DNA of 28,317 nt from NCBI RefSeq assembly GCF_000003605.2, contig NW_003106594.1:90936-119252 (forward strand). The letters run 5' to 3'. Positions 1 through 8,439 of the stretch are shown here, piece after piece. The position numbers and the translations under genes are program-made. The notes below the pieces were generated by a model. It made no database searches and had not been told where the DNA came from. It saw nothing but the letters and a program-made list of their open reading frames with translations. How positions within the stretch are numbered: the first letter of the stretch is position 1; each line of letters opens with the position of its first letter. Source of the DNA: Saccoglossus kowalevskii. Taxonomy: Eukaryota; Hemichordata; Enteropneusta; Harrimaniidae.

Positions 1-296
1 AATAAATAGTAATTTGGAATACAAAAGTTTTAATAATCTGAATTTTGCCAATAATGTCAAACTACGTCTAGACCAGCATTGCAACACACTATTTAAGCAC
101 TTTATTGGTATATTTATGTTCATTTCATATGCTGCTCTAGCATCATAGGAAAAGAAGACACCCACAATTTTGATAGGAAACATATGCCATTTCACCCCGA
201 ACGGTCTGTCTTGACGGAAGCGCCATCTGCCCAACCAAATTGCTTCAGTTTTGTCATAATTGACCTTTAACCTTGAAACCAGTGCAAATTTGTTAA

Positions 297-869
297 AAAG
301 AGAGAGAAGAACTTAACAATACAAGCACGTTTATGGAAACATTTACTGTTAGATTTAACTGTTACTTGCAGCATAACTGGCTAAGTGACATATGTACGTT
401 TGAGAAACTCGTGACATATCGCGAATTTAAAAATGCGCTACAACGGGAAAAATATCTTACTTCGGTCACTATAAACCCCCACAGAAGAACTTTAGCACGT
501 TTTTCGTTGCTTTTCAGCCTGCGCATCGAAACTGACAGGGGAACTCTTGAGAGAGACCAGCGGCTTTGTAAAGTCTGTGATACAAATCAAATTGAAAACG
601 AATACCACTTCCTTTTAGTATGCCCATTATATTCTGAATTTCGTCAATTGTATCTTCCAAAATATTATTTCCACCCTCTATCCAATTATATCACAACTTT
701 AAATCAAGAAAATTTGAATTCTCTAATTAGTTTATTAAATAAAATGGTGGATATACAGTGTGCGACATTTGTGTTGATAAATATTGATTTTCCCACAATC
801 CAATGCACTTTTCTCATGGAAATCACAAATATTAACCTGGGCGTAAATTGCACCAATTACCGCCGGTGA
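297..869 (+). mobile_element. 3' fragment of a LINE (non-LTR retrotransposon) ORF2, C-terminal tail
   Basis: The frame is open from about 297 to the TGA at 867-869. From the first ATG (333) it reads 178 residues. A Cys-His cluster is visible at Cys79, Cys82, His92 and Cys97 (CX2CX9HX4C), preceded by an RRTLARF...LRIE block around residues 51-66 and followed by a CPLYSEFRQLYLPKYY stretch. This is the usual layout after the reverse transcriptase in many animal LINE ORF2 proteins: an arginine-rich helix, a 'RLC..C...IE.E.HFL..CP.Y' zinc-knuckle-like block, then a Leu-rich tail. The endonuclease and RT domains are absent upstream, so this is a 5'-truncated dead copy, as is typical for LINEs. No poly-A tail is obvious after the stop. 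It lies downstream of exon 2 of the esterase gene, on the opposite strand, probably inside one of its introns. The family within LINEs cannot be fixed by eye. Confidence 0.75.
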
Positions 870-1405
870 CTCATTCGATACTTCCAATCACCTGAAAAAA
901 AAGTACCTAATACAAGCTTGGTAACGCCTCAGTTTGTACTCATTGATCTGCGCAACAGTCAAAGTCGCCATCTTTGTTTATATGAGACCCATATGTCGCG
1001 CATGCGTGACGCGAAGACCCTCGCTCTTTAACTTGGGTTCGATGCTTCGTTTGATCAATTTAGTATTGCGTAAATAAAATATGTCTGATGATTTGTGAAT
1101 TTGTAATTAGTGAATTTCGCTGAGAGACTTAGGGAGTGTACACTCTGTTTACGAATTGCCGAAGGGGGTGTTTTCATTATCAAAGTCCCGTGAACCAATA
1201 TTGTAGTATAAAGGTTGTGTTCATATTTTACGAAATGAATATCACAACTTCTCTCATATTAAATAACACAACTGCCATTACAACTGACTTATGATAGAAT
1301 TTTTCGTTTTTATTGGTCACAATTGGAAAAATAATTTCAACTCAGATTCCACCATCGTAATACATTCATATTATGGCCATGGTCGGCAAACAATGGGATT
1401 CTTAC

Positions 1406-1528
1406 CTGCTGCAAGTATACCAGAACCCATTATACTTGCCGAGTAGGCCACGTGCATTTGGATGGCCATGTAGCCTCCAGATGATACACCGCTGACAGAT
1501 ACTTCATTAGAATCAGCTTGATAGCTTC
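1406..1528 (-). CDS. Esterase exon 2 (lipase box)
   Basis: This exon has 2 nt, then 40 codons, then 1 nt. It is bounded by a GCACAG acceptor (intron side at 1529-1530) and a GTAAGA donor (1405-1400). It encodes the nucleophile elbow GVSSGG and the helix that follows (YMAIQMHVAYSASIMGSG), ending ILAAG. Family members usually continue with a short Pro/aromatic/Cys motif, but no acceptor followed by such a motif was found in 1-1400 on this strand. Confidence 0.8.
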
Positions 1529-1842
1529 CTGTGCGACAAAATAGAATATATGTATATTCAATTCAATTCCTTTGTGTGTGTGTTATTGCTGGAATATTCC
1601 GTCTAGAGTCGTACTGTAGTTCGGAATTTGACAGAAAATGAGATGTTGTAATAGACAAACTTCAGCTTTCATCCAATAAATTTTGCGATAATTGTTTCAC
1701 CTTATACAACGCTCACTAATTGTCATAACGTACCGAGTAATGCCGGATCTTCTGACCCTTCGCACCACCACCACTGGCATTCACCGTGAACAGTGTTCAC
1801 TAAAACTGCGCATACAATTACCGGTAGCTTCATCGTTACCAT
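1406..1842 (-). CDS. Secreted PHB depolymerase-like esterase, first two exons (partial gene)
   Basis: Exons 1842-1734 (109 nt) and 1528-1406 (123 nt) are separated by a 205-nt intron with a CTCG|GTACGT donor and a GCACAG|GA acceptor. They join in phase (G + GA makes Gly37), and a CAG|GTAAGA donor closes exon 2. The joined product starts MVTMKLPVIVCAVLVNTVHG, a signal peptide (n-region Lys5, hydrophobic core 6-15, probable cleavage near Gly20). A mature end with a Trp run (QWWWC) follows, then an SNEVSVSGVSSGGYMAIQMH stretch. G50-V-S52-S-G54 is a lipase box, so Ser52 is the predicted nucleophile. The box and its flanks (SVSGxSSGGxMAxQxHVAYS) match the esterase/PHB depolymerase family. In the Penicillium funiculosum enzyme the catalytic Ser also sits very near the mature N-terminus (circularly permuted alpha/beta hydrolase), which fits the position here. 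The catalytic Asp and His exons are not seen and should lie left of position 1. Substrate is not proven; some family members act on other esters. Confidence 0.8.
1734..1842 (-). CDS. Esterase exon 1 (signal peptide)
   Basis: ATG at 1842-1840, with a second in-frame ATG at 1833-1831. The first was chosen because it gives a fuller n-region and has G at +4; either start leaves the signal peptide intact. The exon encodes 36 codons plus one base and ends CTCG|GTACGT. The mature N-terminus is rich in Cys and Trp (Cys22, Trp24-26, Cys27). The frame stays open upstream of the ATG without a nearby stop, so a longer 5' exon cannot be excluded, though the hydrophobic leader argues against it. Confidence 0.75.
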
Positions 1843-3510
1843 ATGCTCTCCAACTGCAAGTCGAACTAGATATTTGATGTGTTAATGATTCACTTGTCTC
1901 ATCAATACAAATCAAACAACTGATAACTACTAAAGTGAGTGTAAGGTCCAAAATATTGCATACACAATATGTATACGATAGTTCAGTTGAATATCGAATG
2001 TTTTCACCCTTGATGGGAAAATAAGTGAAAACAACACGTGTAGCACTACACGTGTAAATTGCATTAATGATAGTGCTTTGTTTAATTTAACTGTTTATAG
2101 TCCGTGTAATTAATTACTTATTATTTGTCATATAATGATTCCAAATATTATTGAACTTAAGAAATGATTATATGTTTTGTGAAATGGATTTGCAACTAGT
2201 TTTAGGCCTTATAAATACAATATTCTGTTTCGCTTAGTTAATGTTTTTGTCACTATTTGTGAATATTCACTGTAAGTTCAAGTATTGGTTGTTTGTGACG
2301 AAATCGTGATTATCATGTTGCAAATATTTGGGTAGCAGCAAGCTGACCGTTCAGGCAACTATTCCCATAAACAGCGACAGCGCCACCACCCGTCAAAAAT
2401 TGCTATTTATTTCGTTCTTCCTTGATATCGAGTTTCTAATGTCGATCGCTAAGTTTGACGTATTCAGTGTTTTTAGGCGAAGTACGGTTTGAAAATGATG
2501 AATTCAAAATCCATATTAAATTACGATATTCGGAAGTATAATATGCCTAAGTTTACTGTAAACCTTCCCTGAACAACTGTTAAAATAACGGGAGTTCGAA
2601 TAAACAAATGTATTTTGATTACACATATGGACATAAAGGTGTGTAAATTAACATTTGACAAATGCGCTCAGGGTTGAACTAAAAATCCACTTTTTAAATT
2701 TGATACACACTTATTTTGAGCGAGTCCCCTCCTCGACGTTGTTGGACACTCAAAGTCAGTTAGACTGAGATAAAAGCGCGCCATCCAGCGACACCACATA
2801 GACGACTTTCCCGAAAGTCGAAGATACGGAGTTTTCGGATGCGCGCGCATGCGAAATTGGGGTGTAACATTAACTTGCACGCGTGATATTGTGCTTCTGG
2901 GTGTACCAATTGACGTAACAAAAATAAAATTCCCTTCTACCGACTATCAGCAAACTGACATGTTTGTATTTTCCGCTATGACAAAGCAGGAGTATTTTTG
3001 TACCCCAGTTTTGCTACTTTCAGGAAAGTGGTCTATGTCATTGACGATATCAAAGCAATTAAAGTGCGCCATCAGTGAGAATGGAACACAATACTAGTAC
3101 GCAATTAACCTGCACACGATCTTCTTCATTGTAATTAATCGCGGTTACGATATCAGTGAAATGTTTGATATTGCGAATACATGTATTACGCTTATTGTCA
3201 CTGTTATCGTGAACGAGTAACGGGACTTCTGGCGTAGAGGGCGTGCCAACATACATAAGTTTACGAAGGGTAAGCTTAGTTCCAGACTTGAACTTGGTGC
3301 TTATACCAATATTCACGAAGCACCCATCACGTTCAGAAAAAAGCAGCAACATTTTCCTTGCGTAGCAATAATATTTACAAATGTTATTTACTGCAGTGTT
3401 ACATGTATGTACAAACCTTTGAATTATCAATTGTGGTCGTCGTGCCGCGTCCTGTTCGATATGGGACTCATAGCGACGTATATAACGCGTATAAAATACA
3501 TTACATTGCT
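1843..3510. other. Spacer upstream of the esterase gene, no gene called
   Basis: This stretch is AT-rich with some GC-richer islands (about 2340-2400 and 2740-2890). It should contain the esterase promoter and 5' UTR, but no convincing TATA box was identified. A palindromic GCGCATGCG-type motif lies at about 2843-2852. On the minus strand a 123-codon open frame (3430-3059) and two shorter open stretches (about 3050-2940 and 2945-2875) look mildly protein-like. They resemble no family I know, and frames of this size are expected by chance. Confidence 0.4.
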
Positions 3511-3513
3511 TAT

Positions 3514-3890
3514 TTAGAGGGGGAGCAAGGGGGGTAGCTGGTACAATTTTACGGGAAATAAAAAGGGCTTTTTACAATTTACAAGGGAAAAAAGACGTTT
3601 TTACAGTTTACAGTGAAAATTGAATGTTTACAGTTTACAGAGAAAACAAAGGTTATTTTACATTTTACGAAAAAAAGAAAAAAGATTAATAAAGAAAACC
3701 TAGAAAATTCTTGTACGTACCGAAAAAAATGACACATTTTTACAGTGTACGAAAAAAATATTTGATTGATTACGTTGTACGTCTAGCCTGTGATTACAGA
3801 ATTACGGAATTTATTGTTGTCAATTTACGTTGTACGAACAAAAAAATATTGCAATTACGTTGAACGAAAATAACCCTTGCCCCCCCTCTA
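3514..3890. mobile_element. MITE-like element with G-rich inverted ends and a degenerate tandem core
   Basis: The left end TAGAGGGGGAGCAAGGGG (from 3514) is inverted at the right end (CCTTGCCCCCCCTCTA, ending 3890). The ~330 bp between them consist of about ten loosely repeated units of 25-40 bp. Each is built on a TTTACAGTTTAC or ATTACGTTGTAC core followed by an A-rich GAAAAAA stretch. The TIR of about 18 bp is good, but no clear target-site duplication is seen. No ORF is present. A nonautonomous DNA element is the simplest reading; the superfamily is unknown. Confidence 0.5.
3545..3870. repeat. Degenerate tandem repeat, TTTACAGTTTAC/ATTACGTTGTAC units
   Basis: About ten units of variable length fill this interval. 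Left units read TTTACAGTTTAC and right units ATTACGTTGTACGAA, so the array drifts along its length. Spacer parts are purine-rich (A/G). It makes up the core of the surrounding inverted-repeat element. Confidence 0.6.
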
Positions 3891-4680
3891 TTTACATGAA
3901 CTCCTAACACGCGCTACACGACGACCACCGCCTTTTAAGCACATGAAATGTGACACGTTGTAATTGATTCCCAAGCGACGATAACAACACACACTAAAAC
4001 GCGAAGGCAGACGCTTGTTTGTAAACGATGACACGCTACGGCCATCTGACGCATGCGCAGGTGACGACTCCCTCGCTCTAAATTACAATTACATCATAAC
4101 CACTGACGAGAAGAACCAATGGGCGTCATATCAGAGCATATAATAAGCCTTCAACATAACTATAATAACAACATTCCCCTACTTGGATTTTGTGGTAGGG
4201 TAAGAGTATTGTATTATGTTGGCGTATGACATTTGTATTACTGTATACTCTATATCCCAGTCTTTGAAAATGCCATATTTTGTGAATTTTAACCAAATCG
4301 CCTCTTCTAAAAAAACAAAAACATTTAGTGCCACTGTCTTTAAGGTGTAACATTTTAAAACAAATTTGATGTGTGTAAATTTATCTTCATACATTTTATT
4401 ACAAAATACAAAATTTGGTAAATATTACGCGATTTCAACTTTTATGTTACAACGAAACTGCGCGTCGATATCTTTTCCGTTCTGGAATCAAACAATGGCA
4501 ACTCAATAGTAATATTTGAAATCTAGACCCGCTGAAAAGCTATTTCCTGCATTTTGAGGGGCACATTTTGCTGACACAAAGGGTTTCAGCTGTATTAAAG
4601 ATGGGGCGCCCCAACATTTTTCGGGGGCGACCCGTCGCCTCTGCCGAATAGCGTCATCAAGCGCATCCCCCTTGGCCATT
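3891..4680. other. Spacer without a recognised gene
   Basis: AT-rich DNA apart from a GC-richer patch at 4000-4080 carrying a GACGCATGCGCAG palindromic motif followed by CCCTCGCTCT. A similar pairing occurs at about 995-1030, so the patch may be part of an old dispersed repeat. Small overlapping minus-strand frames at 4126-4394 have no recognisable motif. Confidence 0.35.
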
Positions 4681-4682
4681 TA

Positions 4683-4889
4683 CTGTAGAATACTTTATTT
4701 TAGCTGGAATTAATTTTCGCTGAAAAGACATTTTGGGTATTTTGTATGGGATTTATTTTCACTGATTTTTGATATTTGAATGTAAAATATAGGAATAATG
4801 GTATATTCGCTAGATTTTATTTTCACTGACTCATTCCTGCAGTGAAAATAGCGAGAATAAATTCAAAGCGAAAATATAGCATTTTACAG
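4683..4889 (-). mobile_element. MITE family 1, copy 1 (inverted relative to the others)
   Basis: A 207-bp element with long terminal inverted repeats (outer end CTGTAGAATACTTTATTTT, then a GCTGGAATTAATTTTCGCTG-like inner part), flanked on both sides by TA (4681-4682 and 4890-4891). Its reverse complement aligns end to end with the 26704-26911 copy, including the central CAAAAATCAGTGAAAATAAA stretch. TA duplication and long palindromic arms suggest a Tc1/mariner-type nonautonomous element. The DIRS element begins 14 bp after its right edge. Confidence 0.8.
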
Positions 4890-4903
4890 TACCTCGTAAT
4901 GAA

Positions 4904-5163
4904 ATTAGGCAGAGGGTTCTCCGAACCCACCTATTCACATAGTTCACACTCATCATAGACTCCAGTCAATCCAAATGACTATTTTGAACTGTAGGCATTA
5001 ATCAGCGATTCTGCCAATGACGGAGAGATAGAATCTAGGTCAGGGGAAGCCCCATGACCCCAATATTCTTTTCCCTTGCGTCACGAACCACGTGACCGAG
5101 TCCATATGGCGGCGCCATTATGGCTGGATGTCCACTCTGGTTCCTTTCTCTCCGCATCGATGA
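4904..5163. repeat. DIRS right inverted terminal repeat (left side of window)
   Basis: From about 4952 to 5163 this is inverted relative to 10703-10905. Shared landmarks include TGACTATTTTGAACTGTAGG, ATTAATCAGCGATT, TAGAATCTAGGTCAGGGGAA and CATATGGCGGC. The outermost ~45 bp (AGGCAGAGGGTTCTCCGAAC and following) are not in the other ITR but recur in inverted form at 5207-5265, in the ICR. Identity is roughly 85% by eye. Confidence 0.85.
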
Positions 5164-5202
5164 CTTAGACCAACGCTACGGAAAGAGTTGGGTGGTTTGG
5201 AG

Positions 5203-5331
5203 GGACCCGGAGTCTATGGTGGGTATGAACTATGTGGATAGGCGAGTTCGGAGAACCCTCTGCCTAAATTCACTACGTTCAATTACCCATCATAGACTCC
5301 GGTCAGTCAAAATGACTATTTTTAACTGTAG
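5203..5331. repeat. DIRS internal complementary region (ICR)
   Basis: Two blocks meet at about 5266-5269. Positions 5265 down to 5203 reverse-complement the outer edge at 4907-4970 (the AGGCAGAGGGTTCTCCGAAC end). Positions 5267-5331 match the reverse complement of the opposite outer edge at 10926-10860 (AATTCACTAC...CAGTCAAAATGACTATTTT). The ICR therefore holds both element ends fused head to tail, the arrangement that templates end regeneration in the DIRS replication model. The junction carries one A (T on the other strand) more than a single shared ATT would give. Confidence 0.85.
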
Positions 5332-5694
5332 GCAGAGTCAGATGCCGAAAGTTGGCGAGTTTTCCGAGCAAACAGAAAAATGATGAAAGTTTTTTCCCAA
5401 TCTGGGATTAAATACTCTACAATAATCACTCAAGATCTTAGTTAAAACCCAAAAAGGGTGGTGTCTTATCTTGCCTGTGCTGTCCCAGAGCAAGAAGCCA
5501 AAAAAGCTGCTACAGTGACAGGGTTCGGTATGCCTGAGAAAGCTAGACCCCAACCCAATTCCTGGGGTAGTGTGCTTTCGAAGTAAAGACCGAGACAGTT
5601 CTGCATGAGAGCATAGGCCGGAAAGCGGGACCTTGGAGCTTCCAGGGAGCGCTGATGGTAGAGAAATCTTTCCACCAAAAATGCAGAGACTGAC

Positions 5695-6836
5695 TTATCG
5701 CCTATGGGCAGGGACCCTTGAGATCATTCGGGCTGGGTAAGCAAACCAAGTCTGACCCGCTACGACGGAACCCAACCTAAAGAGACCCTCCTCAATGGAT
5801 TGGGTGACTCTTAGGTAATAGTTGATAAAGACGTTCTGCATTCTCCAGAAGCCTGCCCTCAGTGTGTGCTCGAGGGTGGTGCCTGACGCTAGCACTAATG
5901 AGGTAGCAATCGCACAGACCTTATGCGTTCGTACTTGGTGTCTCTGCAAGCTCTGTGTAGAGGAAGTTAAAGTATTATATACCTCTAATACAGTTGCAGT
6001 AATCCATCTGGTGATGGAAATTGGGGAGGCCGGCCTATCCTGTCTGCCTGGGTCGTAACACAAAGACATGTGCCTGGCACCCCTGAATCCTTAGTACTGT
6101 TTTGGTAGCAATTCCGTGCTGGATCCGGGCAGAGAAGCAATTCCTCCTGACCCTCCGGGCTGACAAAATTTGACAGCTGGGGGATGACGATTGGGTGAGG
6201 ATCGTGTCCGAGGATTTGGTTCTTGATAAGGAACTCGATTTGTGTCTTTAGCACAACTTGATTGTCCATAACGGCGGTACATCGTCTGAGAAGGACAATG
6301 CCCCCAGCTCTGGCCGATGCCTACCTGAGGCGAGGGCCAGTAGGAAGACTATTTTCCACATCAAAAATGTGAGCGGTGCTGATCGGAGAGGCGAAGGGCG
6401 GTCTGCTTAGAGTGGACAACACAACTGACAAATCCCAGTTGGGCGGTTCTCTTGTACGGGGTCTCGGCATCTGGAAACCAGTAAATAGTCTCCTAATAAT
6501 AGGACAATTGGCTAGTCTTGTTCTCGAAACGTTCTCAATGGTGGGGGACAAGGCCGACCTGTAGATCGCTGCGTAGAACAAACCCACTTCGTCAAACAGG
6601 TAGACGAAAGAGTCTGCTACCTGGCCAATAGAGGGATGGTATGGATCAATCTCCCTTCCGCTACACCAATCAGTGTATTCTCGCAACCTAGAAATGTAGA
6701 CAGCGTTGGTGGAATCCCTGTTCACCCTGGCCAGTACGTTGGCAGCCCGCTCAGATAAACCTTTTGTATGTGCAGGTCTACTGAAAGCCTCTATGCGTGT
6801 AAGTGATACCCGCTGGGCTCGTTGGCAGTGCACCAT
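5695..6836 (-). pseudogene. DIRS tyrosine recombinase, degraded
   Basis: The N-terminal core-binding part is open at 6836-6321 (171 codons): AANVLARVNRDSTNAVYISR, then WCSGREIDPYHPSIGQVADS. Near 6345 the frame shifts; the continuation reads FLLALASGRHRPELGAL, keeping the box I Arg. A third frame (about 6270-6070) carries FLIKNQ...DPHPIVIPQLS. The catalytic C-terminus is open at 6069-5695 (ISITRWITATVLEVYN, RTHKVCAIATSL, GFWRMQNVFINYYLR). The HxxR box reads HKVC: the Arg codon is TGT at 5916-5914, a likely C-to-T change from CGT. A candidate nucleophile Tyr remains in NYYLR. At least two frameshifts plus the lost Arg make it inactive. Confidence 0.85.
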
Positions 6837-6859
6837 CCAGTTGGAACAGCAGGTCCGGA

Positions 6860-7435
6860 AGCACTAATGGTGTTTTGACTAGCATTTCCAACAGAAGTAG
6901 AAACTAGGCCTTGGTTGGCCAATTGGGTGCGACCAATGACAATATGCAGGTGTGCCCCTGTCGAAGTCTTCTCCGCTGCCCAGTGAACTAGCGGGAAGGG
7001 AGGAAAGGTGCACACAACTAAGTGGGTCCACGGGATTAGCAAAGCGACCCTGGCCCAGGCTCCTGGAGTCGGCAGGAGTGTTATGTATGTTGGGAGCTTG
7101 GTGTTAAGGGGTGTGGCAAACCGGTCTATCTTTGGACTGTCCCACAGCCGAAACAGCCTGGAGGCTACCCACTGGGGTATCAGCCACTCCATGTTCTGGA
7201 GACGGAGCCGGCCTGAAAGGGCGTCTGCCAGACTGTTCCTCACCCCTGGAAGGTGGTGTGCGATTAGCTCCACATTATATTCCAGGCACCCAAGGAGAAT
7301 TTGCTCCGCTAGGACTAACAACGATGGGGAACGATGCGCTCCCCAACCTTTGAGGGAGGCGTCTGTTACCAGAGTCATAGCTGCTGTGAGTGGGTCAAAA
7401 GGGCCCCCTGTCCGAGGTTGGCCAGTGACGACCAC
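6860..7435 (-). pseudogene. DIRS RNase H and downstream connection domain, degraded
   Basis: An open frame on the minus strand. MTLVTDASLKGWGAH (residues ~20-34) holds the first RNase H Asp, HHLPGVRNSLADALSG holds the late catalytic Asp, and the post-RNase H block IDRFATPLNTKLPTY...PTPGAWARVALLIPW is typical of DIRS elements. Just upstream, other frames give LLWELDKQVSISNEVKEALP, the usual segment before RNase H. The recombinase frame overlaps its end near 6836-6791, as ORFs do in DIRS elements. Confidence 0.8.
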
Positions 7436-7659
7436 CAGGGCAGGGCTTCCTTCACTTCGTTCGAGATCGATACCTGCTTATCTAGTTCCCATAGAAGAGC
7501 TTGGTGTTGTAACAACCAGCGTTGTACCGGGCGACTGCTTGGGGAACCACCCTTCGAACTGAGGTCATCATTCTTATGATCCGTATTAGTTCTTGGAGGG
7601 ACACTGAAGGAACGCTGACTAGGCGTTCGGCTAGGCTGCTTAGCACAATACGCTTGAAA

Positions 7660-8250
7660 TAGCTATATCAAGCTTACCTCTGTATCAAACCCCATGCCCA
7701 GGAATCCCAACTGTTGCGTTGGGTAGGGATGGGACTGGTGAAGTAAATCCTGTGTTAGCCTTACTTGTTTGGTTAATAACCCTGTGTCTGGGTTGTGTAG
7801 TAACCAGTCATATAGGTACAGATTGATGTGTACCAACATTTGGTGAAGCAGCAGCACTACCTGTCTCATCACTCATCACGGGTGCATTGGTATGTGCAGG
7901 TAGGCCCCGCTTAAGTCTAGTGGGGCTAGCCAGTTGAAGTGGTGGATGGAGAGAAGAATGCTGATGGCGTCTCCATGCGGAACCAGTCGGGGAGCATGTG
8001 CTGATTCTGTCTGCCTAGGTCCAGAATTATGCCCACCACCTGTAGATTTGGTACTACGAACACATTTGAGTAGTAGCCTGGACTTAATGCCGGCTGATCT
8101 ATATGGCGCCCCTTTTCCAGCAAACTTCTACTTCCTGTCTGATTGCTTCCGCCTTGCAGGAGTCCGCTGGGAGTGCCCAATAGGGGGGACACTGACAGGG
8201 GAGATGAAGATTTCAGCGGTATCCCGTAACAGAATGTCACCACCTGATAA
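7660..8250 (-). pseudogene. DIRS reverse transcriptase core, degraded
   Basis: Fragments on the minus strand: SPGYYSNVFVVPNLQVVG (about 8090-8040) and PDWFRMETPSA are early RT motifs. LDLSGAYLHIPMHP (about 7920-7880) is motif A with its Asp. LYLYDWLLHNPDTG is motif C, where the YxDD box has Tyr in place of the first catalytic Asp (codon TAT at 7812-7810). LGFLGMGFDTEV follows (about 7700). Stops and frame changes separate the blocks, so no intact RT is encoded. Confidence 0.85.
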
Positions 8251-8439
8251 AGTCCAGGGATCGGTCACCTGCTGCCTCCAAACCGGACTACACTGGCGCA
8301 ATCTGTGGACAACAGAAATATGTGGCCATGGGTTCGGCTGCTGCGAGGTGTGGGTGTTCTCTTCTTTTATGAGGTGAGTTTCCCCAAGGCCAGCTGTAAC
8401 CTGGCCACTTGGCGAACACATGCCTGTCCCCAGTCGCAG

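Noticed and set aside
1692-1877. Plus-strand 61-codon frame
   Set aside because: Antisense to esterase exon 1, which has a signal peptide and phase-matched splicing.
7008-7579. Long plus-strand frames (184, 80 and 81 codons)
   Set aside because: Antisense shadows of the DIRS RNase H and RT region on the minus strand.
7934-8377. Plus-strand frame of 147 codons
   Set aside because: Antisense to the DIRS RT; no motif of its own.
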